Shown: piece after piece, positions 47,140 to 56,055 of the stretch | Layout: each line of letters opens with the position of its first letter | Numbering within the stretch: position 1 is the first letter of the stretch | DNA from: Halobaculum rubrum | GTDB lineage: Archaea > Halobacteriota > Halobacteria > Halobacteriales > Haloferacaceae | DNA length: 64,000 nt | Reading direction: 5' to 3' | Assembly (NCBI RefSeq): GCF_019880225.1 | Contig: NZ_CP082284.1 | Coordinates: 2,604,001-2,668,000, forward strand | Notes under the pieces: generated by a model | Databases searched by the model: none | Seen by the model: only the letters and a program-made list of their open reading frames with translations | What the model was told of the DNA's origin: nothing | Made by a program: the position numbers and the translations under genes

Positions 47140-49497
47140 ATGACCGAACCCGCGGACGCCGGCGCACGCGACGGGGGTCGTCCGCTCACCGATCCCGACG
47201 ATCCGACGCATCACCCCGGACCGCCGCGCACGACCAGCGTGGGCGAGTCGATCGAACTCGCGCCGCGGAACCTCGACGCCGTCGTCGACGTGGGTCCGGA
47301 CGGCGCGGCGACCGAGCACGACGGGCACGGCCGGTTCTCGTGGGCTATCGCCGACGTGCCGACCGACAGCGACGCGTCGCTCGAACCCGGTGACACGCCC
47401 GGTACCGACGCCGGCGATGACAGCGCTATCGTCCACTTCGCGCCGGACGTTCCCGGCACGTACCGGCTCGAGTTGACCGCCCCCGACGGCGTCCACACAC
47501 AGACGGTCCGCGCGTACCCGGACGAGCGCGCGGACGCGACGCTGCGCGTCCCGAAGGCGGACTTCGACGTGCCGACGGCGCGGGTGAGTCCCGACCGAGT
47601 CTCCGTGGCCGGGCCGTTCAACGACTGGAGCGTCGCGCAGCTGCGGCCGTCCGACGACGGCGAGGTCCTGACGCTCGACGTACGCCTCCCGCCCGGAGAA
47701 CACAGCTACTCGTTCGCGCTCGACGACCGCCTCGCGGAGGGCGTGATGGGCGAACACGTCGTCCCCGGTCCCGGCCGCCCCAGACTCCACCTCGATGCCG
47801 CGGTCGAGGGCGAGGAGGTCGTCGTCACGGCGGACGCGGAGGCGGCGCCCGCGGGTCCGGACCCCGACTCGACCCCGGCGGGCGAGCCGCCGGACGTCGA
47901 GTGGCTGTTCGACGGCCGTGACGACCTCTCGGCGGATCGCGAGGCGGTCACGCTCGACGGCGACACGCTGCGCGTGGACCGGAGTGCGGTCCCCGCCGAC
48001 GGCGTCGCGCGGGTCCACGCGGTTCCCGTGGCCGACCGCCACGGCGTGATGGACACCGTCGAACTCTCCGCTGCGGACGCCGGATCGGACGTGGACGACG
48101 CGGCGACGGCGGTCCGCCCGAACGACCCGCCCGCGTGGGCGGCGTCGCCGACGGTCTACGAGGTGTTCGTCCGGTCGTTCGCGGGCGAGACGCCCGACAC
48201 GACGTTCCGGGAGATCGAGCGACGCGTCCCCTACATCGATTCCCTTCACGTCGACGTGCTGTGGCTCACCCCGGTGTTGCAGAGCCCGACGACACACGGC
48301 TATCACATCACCGATTTCTCGCGGACGGCCGACGACCTGGGTACGCGCGAGGCGTTCGAGTCGCTGGTCGAGACGTGCCACGACCACGACATTCGCGTCG
48401 TGTTCGACCTCGTGATAAACCACACCTCGCGGGATCACCCCGCGTTCCAACTGCACTCGGCCGGCGTGGACGCGTTCGCCGAGCAGTACCCTCGCCGCCC
48501 GGCCGCCGAGAACCCCTCCGACGTGGAGTGGGCCGGGGAGGGAACGCCCTCGTTCCGCTTCAACTGGGAGCGCATCCCCGACGTGAACTACGACTCGCCG
48601 ACCGTCCGCGCGTGGATGCTGTCTGTCGTCGACGAGTGGGCCGACGTGGTCGACGGCTTCCGCTGTGACGTGGCGTGGGGCGTCCCGCACGGCTTCTGGA
48701 AGGAAGTTGCCGAGCGGCTCCGCCGGCGCACCCCCGAGTTCCTCCTGCTCGACGAGACGATCCCGCGGGACCCGTTCATGCACGAGGCGGAGTTCGACAT
48801 GCACTACGACACGACGCTGTACGACACCCTCCGCAGCGTCGGCTCGGGCGACGCCGACGCGGACGCCGTCCTCGATGCGGTCGACGCCTCCGCGGTGCAG
48901 GGGTTCCCCCGCGCGGCCGTTCAGATGCGATACGTCGAGAACCACGACGAGGACCGCTATCGCGCGGAGTGTGGGACCGAGGCGCTCCGGGCGGCAGCGG
49001 CGGCGACGTTCACGCTCCCGGGTGCTCCGATGGTGTACTACGGGCAAGAGCGGGGCATGACCGACTACCGCGGCGAGATGCGCTGGCACGACGGGGACTC
49101 CGAGCTCACCGACTACCACCGCAGGCTGGCGGCCGCTCGCCGTGAGCACGACGCGCTTCGTACCGGTTCGGTCACCCGGATCGGCTATGCGGTTCACGGC
49201 GGAGCCGACGGTGCCGGGATCGGGAGCGGCGGCGGCCTCGGGATCGTCGGCGGAAGCGACGGCGGGGGAGGCGGAACCGCCGGCGCCGGCGCGGTCACCG
49301 CGTACGTTCGCGAGTCGGGCGACGAGCGACTGGCAGTCGTGATCAACTTCGGCGCCGGGGAGGCGACCGTCGAACTCGCGGAGCCGGTTGATTCGACCGA
49401 CCTCCTGACGGGACACGAGGTAGGCGCCGAGAGCGATACCGGCGACTCGACGCGTTCGGTCCGCGTCGGCGACGCGGTCGTGTGTCGGCTCCGCTGA
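47140..49497 (+). CDS. glycoside hydrolase family 13 alpha-amylase-type enzyme
   Basis: 785 residues from the ATG at 47140; the frame is open far upstream only as a shadow of the GH15 gene. An N-terminal Ig-like part and a CBM48-like module (VSVAGPFNDWSVAQL) come before the TIM barrel, which begins near YEVFVRSFAG. The four GH13 regions are VVFDLVINHTS, GFRCDVAWG (nucleophile Asp), FLLLDETI (acid/base Glu) and VENHDEDR. No signal peptide is seen, so it is cytoplasmic. A glycine-rich insert lies in the C-terminal beta domain (about 49197-49290). Confidence 0.88.
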   Translation: MTEPADAGARDGGRPLTDPDDPTHHPGPPRTTSVGESIELAPRNLDAVVDVGPDGAATEHDGHGRFSWAIADVPTDSDASLEPGDTPGTDAGDDSAIVHFAPDVPGTYRLELTAPDGVHTQTVRAYPDERADATLRVPKADFDVPTARVSPDRVSVAGPFNDWSVAQLRPSDDGEVLTLDVRLPPGEHSYSFALDDRLAEGVMGEHVVPGPGRPRLHLDAAVEGEEVVVTADAEAAPAGPDPDSTPAGEPPDVEWLFDGRDDLSADREAVTLDGDTLRVDRSAVPADGVARVHAVPVADRHGVMDTVELSAADAGSDVDDAATAVRPNDPPAWAASPTVYEVFVRSFAGETPDTTFREIERRVPYIDSLHVDVLWLTPVLQSPTTHGYHITDFSRTADDLGTREAFESLVETCHDHDIRVVFDLVINHTSRDHPAFQLHSAGVDAFAEQYPRRPAAENPSDVEWAGEGTPSFRFNWERIPDVNYDSPTVRAWMLSVVDEWADVVDGFRCDVAWGVPHGFWKEVAERLRRRTPEFLLLDETIPRDPFMHEAEFDMHYDTTLYDTLRSVGSGDADADAVLDAVDASAVQGFPRAAVQMRYVENHDEDRYRAECGTEALRAAAAATFTLPGAPMVYYGQERGMTDYRGEMRWHDGDSELTDYHRRLAAARREHDALRTGSVTRIGYAVHGGADGAGIGSGGGLGIVGGSDGGGGGTAGAGAVTAYVRESGDERLAVVINFGAGEATVELAEPVDSTDLLTGHEVGAESDTGDSTRSVRVGDAVVCRLR

Positions 49498-49599
49498 GTC
49501 TCGGTCCCGGCGACATCGGGTACACGCTCTCGGGAGTACCGGGCGGATCGCGGTGCCCCGATCGAACCTGCTTTTCCCCGTCGGTTCCGAGTCGACTGT

Positions 49600-50196
49600 A
49601 TGAACGACGCCGCGGACGACGACGCAGGATCCGACGCCGGCGATGCCGCGGGCGACCGAGCCGACGCGACGGGTCCCGCGGTCGAGGAACTCGCCGAGTA
49701 CTGCCGTCTCCAGGCGGGGCTGCTCGCGGGCCGCGTCGAGACGATGGCCGAGGAGGCGACCGATCGGATCGACGAGATCGACGAAGGGATCGCGGCCCTC
49801 CGTTCCGATCTCGACGCGGCCGACGGAGCTGATCCGGACGCAGCCGGCGGGGCTGATCCGGACGCGGCCGACGGGGAGGACCTCGGGCACGGGAGCGAGG
49901 CCGGCTCCGACGCCGGCGACGAGGCGGCGGCGCTGGCGGACGCGGAGTCGGACCTCCAGCGCAAACAGGCGATGGTCGAGGCGACCCAGTCGCGGATGCG
50001 GCTGTTTCAGGAGCTGTCGGCCGGCTACCTCGAGCTGGCCGACGACCTGATCGCGACGCTGGAGTCGGGAGACGCCGACCCGAACGACGCGGTCTCGCGG
50101 GTCGTCGACTTCGAGGCCGAGCACGACGCTCCCGCGTACTTCGAGGAACGCGAGACGCTCGTCGAGGTCGCTGCCGGATCGAACGCCGAGGAGTGA
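49600..50196 (+). CDS. acidic coiled-coil hypothetical protein
   Basis: 198 residues, very rich in Asp, Ala and Glu. Helical segments LAEYCRLQAGLLAGRVETMA and DLQRKQAMVEATQSRMRLFQ flank a repeat-like GADPDAAGGADPDAADG linker. No domain recognised. It lies between the amylase and trmB genes on the same strand, so it may belong to the same regulon. Confidence 0.6.
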   Translation: MNDAADDDAGSDAGDAAGDRADATGPAVEELAEYCRLQAGLLAGRVETMAEEATDRIDEIDEGIAALRSDLDAADGADPDAAGGADPDAADGEDLGHGSEAGSDAGDEAAALADAESDLQRKQAMVEATQSRMRLFQELSAGYLELADDLIATLESGDADPNDAVSRVVDFEAEHDAPAYFEERETLVEVAAGSNAEE

Positions 50197-50338
50197 GTCG
50201 CTTCGGGGACCCGTGAGGGTCCGCGGTCGCGTCCGCCACCGCCGGCGACGGTCGCGAGACCGGAGTTCGTGACGCCGACCGGTGTCGCGACGGGACCACA
50301 CCGGGAGCTATACGGTCCCCCGTCGGCCTGTGTGTGCC

Positions 50339-51439
50339 ATGACCACGGGCCCCGACGACCCCCCGGGCGCCGCCGCGACCGGCGACGTCGACGTGGAGGG
50401 GCTGTTGCAGCGATTCGGCCTCTCGGACAAGGAGATCGACACGTATCTGACGCTCCTCGAGCACGGCGAGGCCAAAGCCAGCACCGTCGCGGAGGCCGCC
50501 GGCGTCTCCAAGCGGTACGTGTACAGCGCAAGCGAGGAACTGGAGGCGCGCGGGTTCGTCACCGTCAACGATCACGTCACGCCCACGACGATCCGCGCCA
50601 ACCCGCCGGGGGAGGTCGTCGACCGCCTCGCGAACGACGCCCAGTCGATGCGGCCGGCGCTGGAGGCCAGGTTCTCGCGTGCGGAGACGGCGACCGAGCC
50701 GTTCGAGGTGGTGAAATCACGCGTTACGGTCGTCAAGCGGATCCGTCGGGCCGTCGGGGAGGCGACCGAGGAGGTGACGCTGTCGTTCCCGCTGGACCGC
50801 CTCGACGACGTCGCCGCCGACCTCCGAGCGGCCGTCGACCGCGGCGTCCTCGTCCTCCTGTTGCTCACGGGCGTCGACGAGTTCACGGCCGACTTCGAGG
50901 AGCAGTATCCCGGTGTCGCCACCGCCGTGCGAACGTGGGGCCAGCCGATGCCGTCGATGCTCACCGTCGACGGACGGACGGGTGCCGTCGCCCCGGCGGA
51001 GATGGTCGCGCGCACCAACAGCGGCGCACAGGCGATCGTGTTCTCCCAGCAGCAACTCGGCCCCGTCATCGTCGGGTCGTTCCTCGGGAACTACTGGCCG
51101 GCAGCGGCCGAGGCGATGCTGTCGGATCCGGCGCCGTTGCCGGCGACGTACACGAACTTCAGACACGCGGTGCTGCAGGCCGAGTTGCACCGCCGCTCGG
51201 CGGACACCGTCGCCGCGCACGTCACCGGCCGCCGGACCGACACCGGCGAGCCGGTCGAGCTGACCGGAGAGGTCGTCGAAATCAGGCAGGGTCTCGTCGA
51301 ACCGGCCAACAACGAGTTCCCCGTCCAGCACACGCTGACGCTGGACGTCGACGGAGAGGGCGTCACCGTCGGCGGCAAGGGAGCGTTCGTCGAGGACATC
51401 GAGGCCGACGAGGTCGAGTTGACGACGACGATAGCGTAA
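50339..51439 (+). CDS. trmB: TrmB family sugar-responsive transcriptional regulator
   Basis: 366 residues from the ATG at 50339. An N-terminal winged helix (about 20-90; LSDKEIDTYLTLLEHGEAKA) is followed by a coiled linker and the TrmB sugar-binding domain with VTLSFPLDRLDDVAADLRAA and the late AHVTGRRTDTGEPVELTGEV. TrmB proteins repress or activate sugar uptake and glycolytic genes depending on maltose or glucose. Here it most likely controls the GH15, GH13 and malFG genes. A 20-base tandem duplication covers its last codons and stop. Confidence 0.88.
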   Translation: MTTGPDDPPGAAATGDVDVEGLLQRFGLSDKEIDTYLTLLEHGEAKASTVAEAAGVSKRYVYSASEELEARGFVTVNDHVTPTTIRANPPGEVVDRLANDAQSMRPALEARFSRAETATEPFEVVKSRVTVVKRIRRAVGEATEEVTLSFPLDRLDDVAADLRAAVDRGVLVLLLLTGVDEFTADFEEQYPGVATAVRTWGQPMPSMLTVDGRTGAVAPAEMVARTNSGAQAIVFSQQQLGPVIVGSFLGNYWPAAAEAMLSDPAPLPATYTNFRHAVLQAELHRRSADTVAAHVTGRRTDTGEPVELTGEVVEIRQGLVEPANNEFPVQHTLTLDVDGEGVTVGGKGAFVEDIEADEVELTTTIA

Positions 51440-51553
51440 GTTGACGACGACGATAGCTAATCAGTTTCCGCGCGCGGCCGGACCCGTTCCTCGACTGACC
51501 GCTATCAACTCCCGAAGAACCGTCACCGTCTCCGTCGCTCCGGACGGAGGGGC

Positions 51554-51989
51554 GTGACCTATCGGGTGTACACGGCGGGCATACCCGACGGGGAGGGAGA
51601 CGAGTGCCTCCGGGAGTGTGAGACGGGCGTGTTGTCGCTCACGCGCGACGGCGACGCGTACGCCGTTCCGGTGGCGTACCGCTACGATGGAACGACGCTT
51701 CGGTTTCGACTCGCGGACGACGGCACCAGCACCAAGTCGGCGTTCGCGGACGCGACCGAGACGGCGAGTTTCATCGCGTACGGGTACGAGTCGGCGGACG
51801 ACTCCTGGAGTATCATCGCGACCGGCCCGATACGACGGCTTCCCGAGGAGGCGTGGGAGGACGACCGCGGCCGAACCCGACGAGTGGTTCGTTCCGACCA
51901 GAGTGTTCGACGAGGCGATCGAGGAAACGGAGCTGATCGGCTACGAGCTTGCTGTCGTCGCGATCGCCGGGCAGCTGACGGTTCGGTAA
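51554..51989 (+). pseudogene. pyridoxamine 5'-phosphate oxidase-like flavin protein with a frameshift
   Basis: From a GTG or internal ATG the frame reads ETGVLSLTRDGDAYAVPVAY, LRFRLADDGTSTKSAF and a WSIIATGPIRRL strand, the split beta-barrel of PNPOx-like flavin proteins. It then loses sense after EEAWEDD near 51865. In the next frame the rest of the same protein follows: PDEWFVPTRVFDEAIEETEL, then AIAGQLTVR and a stop at 51989. One frameshift breaks the gene, unless it is a sequencing error. Confidence 0.65.
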
Positions 51990-51990
51990 C

Positions 51991-52290
51991 TCACTCCCGG
52001 TACAGGGAATACGTGATGAAGCCGAACCCGAGCATCGTGAGGGTACTCTGGACGAACACGCCGTAGAGAATGACCGGCTCGGGCCCACCGATCGGGAGCA
52101 GATCTCCCACGAGGTCGATCCCGCCACCCAGTATGCTTCCGAGGGTAACGATGGCGAACCCGAGCGCGAGCGAGCGGAGCTCCGCGGCGTCCGTCCGGCG
52201 ATAGGCGGTCCACGAGAGATACGTGATCGTCGCGCCGAAGACGAACGTCAGCGTCTTGGTCGCCGCGATCGCGATAGTGATGTGACTCAT
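51991..52290 (-). CDS. DUF7521-type small membrane protein
   Basis: 99 residues from the ATG at 52290. Three membrane helices, beginning HITIAIAATKTLTFVFGATI, with a YRRTDAAELRSLALGF loop, typical of the haloarchaeal DUF7521 proteins. It overlaps the winged-helix gene by four bases. DUF7521 proteins usually sit next to a small HTH regulator; the pair probably senses a membrane or redox cue, but no function is established. Confidence 0.78.
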   Translation of the reverse strand: MSHITIAIAATKTLTFVFGATITYLSWTAYRRTDAAELRSLALGFAIVTLGSILGGGIDLVGDLLPIGGPEPVILYGVFVQSTLTMLGFGFITYSLYRE

Positions 52291-52673
52291 TGGTCCGTCC
52301 CTCTGCGGACCTCTCCCCACATGGTCGCGAGGCGGTCGGCGGCGTCCGCCGTCGGCCGTTCGATCTCGACGTCGAGGGTTCTGTCCTCGGCGATAGCGAC
52401 GATCACCTCGTCGAAGTCGGTTCGGTAGCGGGTCGCGTGGTGGCCGTCCTGCCTGACCTCCACGCCCTCAGCTAACAACTGTGCCTCAGAGAGCAGGTCC
52501 AGCTTTCGGTATGTCGTCGACATAGGGATCTCACACTCCTCGGACACCTCCCCCGCCGTCAAGGGCTCCTCCAGGTGCTTGATGATGGTCCGACAGTCCT
52601 CGTCGTCGAGCGCGTCGAGGACCGGCTGGAGGCTCGGCCCGGGATCGGCCCCCGGCCGGGAGTCACGCACCAT
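52287..52673 (-). CDS. winged-helix transcriptional regulator
   Basis: 128 residues. ArsR/PadR-like winged helix: LDALDDEDCRTIIKHLEEPL, then GEVSEECEIPMSTTYRKLDLL, a wing with HHATRYRTDFDEVIVAI. Downstream DUF7521 membrane protein is translationally coupled. No metal-binding cysteines beyond the single pair DC...EC, which is not a known metal motif. Confidence 0.83.
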   Translation of the reverse strand: MVRDSRPGADPGPSLQPVLDALDDEDCRTIIKHLEEPLTAGEVSEECEIPMSTTYRKLDLLSEAQLLAEGVEVRQDGHHATRYRTDFDEVIVAIAEDRTLDVEIERPTADAADRLATMWGEVRRGTDQ

Positions 52674-52783
52674 ACGGAATCGTACCGCGCTCCGAGGTAT
52701 ATGTTCCGCGGTTCGGCCCGGAGGTCTCGGCGACTGGGAATCAGTGTGGTCCCTAACCTAGTCCCCGCCTATCGTCGAAGTGC

Positions 52784-53935
52784 ATGACGAATATCGGCGC
52801 TCCCGGATCCGAGATGAGTCGACGCGAGTTCCTAGCGGCCACCGGCGCGACAGGCGCGACGGCGGCGTTTGCGGGGTGTAACGCCCCGGCAGGCGCGGGC
52901 GGACGGACTGCGGTCGGGACCGACGGGGCGCCCCCGCAGACTGACTCCTCGCTACCGACCACCTCGCCCCCCGAGATCGTCAACGTCGACGAGCAGGGCG
53001 GCTCGGTGACGATGAAGACCCTCCCGGCCCGGCACGATGTCCACCCCGGCGAGGCGATGGGCGGCCCCATCGAGCTCCCCCAGGTATGGGCGTTCCAGGC
53101 GGACGACCGCGACCCCTCGGTTCCCGGACCGATCCTCCGCACGACCGAGGGTGAGGACATGACGGTCGTCCTCGACAACACCGACGGCAAGCGTCCGCAC
53201 ACGATCCACTTCCATGGTGCCCAGAAGACGTGGGAGAACGACGGCGTCCCGACCACGACCGGGATCACGGTCAACCCCGGCGAGAAACACGAGTACGAGA
53301 TCCCCGCCAACACGCCGGGCACCCACGTCTACCACTGCCACTACCAGACCCAGCGGCACATCGACATGGGGATGTACGGCATCTTCCGCGTCGACCCCGA
53401 GGGGTACGAGCCCGCCGACAAGGAGTACTTCATGACGGTGAAGGAATGGGACTCGGACCTCCACAAGATGATGGCCGGACAGGACGCCAGCTACTCGCCG
53501 CGCTCGCGCACGCCGGACGTGTTCACCGTCAACGGGAAGGCGGCGCCGCGGACGCTTCACCCCGAACAGGGGTCGCCGATGATCGTCTCCCAGGGCGACA
53601 CGGTCCGCGTCCACTACCTGAACGGCGGCTACATGAACCACCCGTTGCACATCCACAACCACCGCTTCGAACTGGTGGAGAAGGACGGCGGCACCATCCC
53701 CGAGGCGGCTCGCCACGAGATGGACATCACCGACATCGCGCCCGCCGAGCGCCACACGATCGAGTTCACCGCCGACGCCGACCCGGGTATCTACCTGATG
53801 CACTGCCACAAGGTGAAACACGTGATGAACGGTACCAGCTACCCCGGCGGGATGCTCTCCGGGATCGTCTACGAGGAGGCGATGGACACCGACATCTTCG
53901 CGTCGCTGATGGAGTACGCCGGCTACGAGGGCTAA
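52784..53935 (+). CDS. two-domain multicopper oxidase with type-1 copper sites in both domains
   Basis: 383 residues. A twin-Arg signal (SRREFLAATGATGATAAFAG) followed by a Cys suggests an exported, lipid-anchored protein. Domain 1 has HTIHFHG and VYHCHYQTQRHIDMGM. Domain 2 has HPLHIHNHRFEL and YLMHCHKVKHVMNG followed by a GGM. In each domain the Cys-His-Met set of a type-1 copper is complete, and the HxH pairs supply the trinuclear site at the domain interface. It is not NirK, whose type-2 site and sequence differ. Likely substrates are metals or phenols. Confidence 0.85.
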   Translation: MTNIGAPGSEMSRREFLAATGATGATAAFAGCNAPAGAGGRTAVGTDGAPPQTDSSLPTTSPPEIVNVDEQGGSVTMKTLPARHDVHPGEAMGGPIELPQVWAFQADDRDPSVPGPILRTTEGEDMTVVLDNTDGKRPHTIHFHGAQKTWENDGVPTTTGITVNPGEKHEYEIPANTPGTHVYHCHYQTQRHIDMGMYGIFRVDPEGYEPADKEYFMTVKEWDSDLHKMMAGQDASYSPRSRTPDVFTVNGKAAPRTLHPEQGSPMIVSQGDTVRVHYLNGGYMNHPLHIHNHRFELVEKDGGTIPEAARHEMDITDIAPAERHTIEFTADADPGIYLMHCHKVKHVMNGTSYPGGMLSGIVYEEAMDTDIFASLMEYAGYEG

Positions 53936-54156
53936 CGCCTCGTCGCTGTCCCACCGTAGGCGTATCCTCGGTCGGCGGTTCACGCTCGGTTTCACCCTCC
54001 GTTCGGGTCCCGGATCCCCGTCCCGGCTCCGCTCTCCGATACTGCGCCGTGGCGTCGGTCGAGTAATTAAGTACCCCGACGGAGGTATACCTGTATGTCA
54101 GTTCGTCGGCCCGTCCTCGCGGGCACGCATAGGTTCCGACGCCACCGGGGTGGCGA

Positions 54157-55491
54157 ATGGTAGATTTCGTCTTCGCCGCCGGTCGCCTCCTGATCGCGCT
54201 GGTGCTCGTGGTGTTGAACGGCTTCTTCGTCGCCGCGGAGTTCGCCCTCGTCCGCGTCCGATCCACCTCCGTCGACCAGCTCGTCGAGGAGGGGCGTCCC
54301 GGCTCGGACACGCTTCAGGAGGCGATGGGGTCGCTCGACGACTACCTCGCGGTGACCCAGCTCGGGATCACCCTCGCCTCGCTCGGACTGGGGTGGGCGG
54401 GCGAGCCCGCGGTGGCGTCGCTCGTCGAGCCGGTGCTCGGGCCGTTGCTTCCGCCCGATATCCTCCACATCGTGACGTTCGGGCTCGCGTTCGGCTTCAT
54501 CACCTTCCTGCACGTGGTCTTCGGCGAGCTCGCGCCGAAGACGATCGCGATCGCCCGCGCAGAGCGGATCGCCCTCCTCGTCGCGCCGCCGCTCAAGCTG
54601 TTCTACTACGTGTTCTACCCGGGCCTCGTCGTGTTCAACGGGACGGCGAACGCCTTCACCAGCCTGATCGGCGTCCCGCCGGCGTCCGAGACGGACGAGA
54701 CGCTGGAGGAACGGGAGATCCTCATGGTGCTGTCTCAGGCGGGCGACGAGGGTAACGTCGACGCCCGCGAGGTCGAGATGATAGAGCGGGTGTTCGACCT
54801 CGACGACACCGTCGTCAGGGAGGTGATGGTGCCGCGTCCCGACGTGGTCGCCGTCCCCACCGACGCGACGCTGTCGGCGATCAGATCGACGGCGCTGTCG
54901 GCCGAGCACACCCGCTATCCCGTCGTCGACGCCGACGACGCCGACCAGATCGTCGGCTTCCTCGACCTCAAGGACGTGCTTCGCGCGGGCGAGTCCGCGA
55001 CGGCGGCCGACACCACCGCCGCCGATATCGCGCGCGACGTGCTCGTCGTCCCGGAGACGATGCCGATCGACGACCTCCTGATACAGTTCCGCGACGAGCG
55101 CCAGCAGATGGCGGCGGTCGTCGACGAGTGGGGGAGTCTCGAGGGGATCGCGACCCTCGAGGACGTCGTCGAGGCGGTCGTCGGCGACATCCGCGACCAG
55201 TTCGACGCCGACGAGCGCGAGGCCTCGATCCGGCGCCGCGCCGACGGCGGGTACGAGGCCGACGGCGGCGCCCCCCTGCGAACGGTCAACGACGTCCTCG
55301 GTACGTCGTTCCACAGCGACGAGTTCGAGACGCTCGCGGGGTTGGTGCTGGGTCGACTCGACAGGGTCCCGGAAGTGGGCGACTCGCTCGAGGTGGAGGA
55401 CCACACCGTCGAGGTCACTGCGATGGACGACAGCCGGATCGACACGCTCTCGATCCGTCCGCCCTCCCCGCCCGCCGAAGAGGAGACTTGA
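54157..55491 (+). CDS. CNNM/CorC (hemolysin-family) membrane protein
   Basis: 444 residues. Four N-terminal membrane helices of the CNNM (DUF21) domain, two CBS domains (about 215-340; MVPRPDVVAVPTDATL and HTRYPVVDADDADQIVGFLD), and a C-terminal CorC_HlyC domain (ETLAGLVLGRLDRVPEVGDS). The family takes part in Mg2+ or other cation export and is gated by nucleotides at the CBS pair. Its stop codon TGA (55489-55491) is the first three bases of a mobile-element end. Confidence 0.88.
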   Translation: MVDFVFAAGRLLIALVLVVLNGFFVAAEFALVRVRSTSVDQLVEEGRPGSDTLQEAMGSLDDYLAVTQLGITLASLGLGWAGEPAVASLVEPVLGPLLPPDILHIVTFGLAFGFITFLHVVFGELAPKTIAIARAERIALLVAPPLKLFYYVFYPGLVVFNGTANAFTSLIGVPPASETDETLEEREILMVLSQAGDEGNVDAREVEMIERVFDLDDTVVREVMVPRPDVVAVPTDATLSAIRSTALSAEHTRYPVVDADDADQIVGFLDLKDVLRAGESATAADTTAADIARDVLVVPETMPIDDLLIQFRDERQQMAAVVDEWGSLEGIATLEDVVEAVVGDIRDQFDADEREASIRRRADGGYEADGGAPLRTVNDVLGTSFHSDEFETLAGLVLGRLDRVPEVGDSLEVEDHTVEVTAMDDSRIDTLSIRPPSPPAEEET

Positions 55492-55855
55492 CATCCTCCC
55501 CGCGCTGAAAGGGCGAGGATTCCCACGGTACCGCACCGCTGGGTTGGGATGGTTACGGTTTGTAGCCATCCCGACGGACAGCTACTGGCTGTGCCACCCA
55601 GCCGGTACTCCTATCCCGGCGTGGGATTCGGAGATACGTTTGCTGACTGCACCCCGTGTTCCGGGCAGAAGGAGGTGCCTTCTGCGTGGAATCAGGGAAT
55701 CCCGATACTGTCCGATTAAGCGGGCGGGCAGGCCGCCTCGGTTGGCTGTTGGTAGGGTGATGAGTTAGTTAAACCATCGGTTTGGGTAGTTCGGTCGGTA
55801 TTTCGGGAGAGATGTCGGATTCATCCCCGCGTTAAAACACGGGGCTTTCTCCTCG
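55489..55855. mobile_element. MITE-like non-coding element 2 with IS200/IS605-type ends
   Basis: First end: TGACATCCTCCCCGCGC, loop TGAAA, GGGCGAGG, then ATTCCCAC. Last end: GTCGGATTCATC, hairpin CCCCG/CGGGG around TTAAAA, then CTTTCTCCTCG. Inside, GGCTGTGCCACCCAGCCGG matches element 1. No TnpB gene is present. On the minus strand the end reads like the guide-RNA scaffold at the 3' end of haloarchaeal TnpB elements. Confidence 0.62.
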
Positions 55856-55861
55856 TACTTC

Positions 55862-55915
55862 CGTAACCGCGATCGTCGGCACGGAACCGGAACCGCGATC
55901 GTCGGCACGGAACCG
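55862..55915. repeat. 26-bp tandem repeat beside element 2
   Basis: The unit AACCGCGATCGTCGGCACGG followed by AACCGG occurs twice in a row directly after the element's end. It may be a slipped duplication. No gene covers it. Confidence 0.7.
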
Positions 55916-56055
55916 TGAGAACGGTGCCCTGAACGGGAGCTGTTCGGCGGCGAGGCCCGCCACACGATCGTGATTGTGCGACGGCCCTCCACGTCTCGGA
56001 TGCTGACCGTCCGGTGAAACCAAGCTTCTTTGTGTAGGTGGGGGTGGTACGGACA

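Noticed and set aside
47086..50301. Minus-strand open frame of about 1070 codons
   Set aside because: Antisense of the GH13 gene and its neighbour; Arg/Val-rich mirror frame without domains.
52784..53935. Copper nitrite reductase NirK
   Set aside because: NirK has one type-1 and one type-2 site with a different ligand pattern; this protein has HCH-type laccase motifs in both domains.
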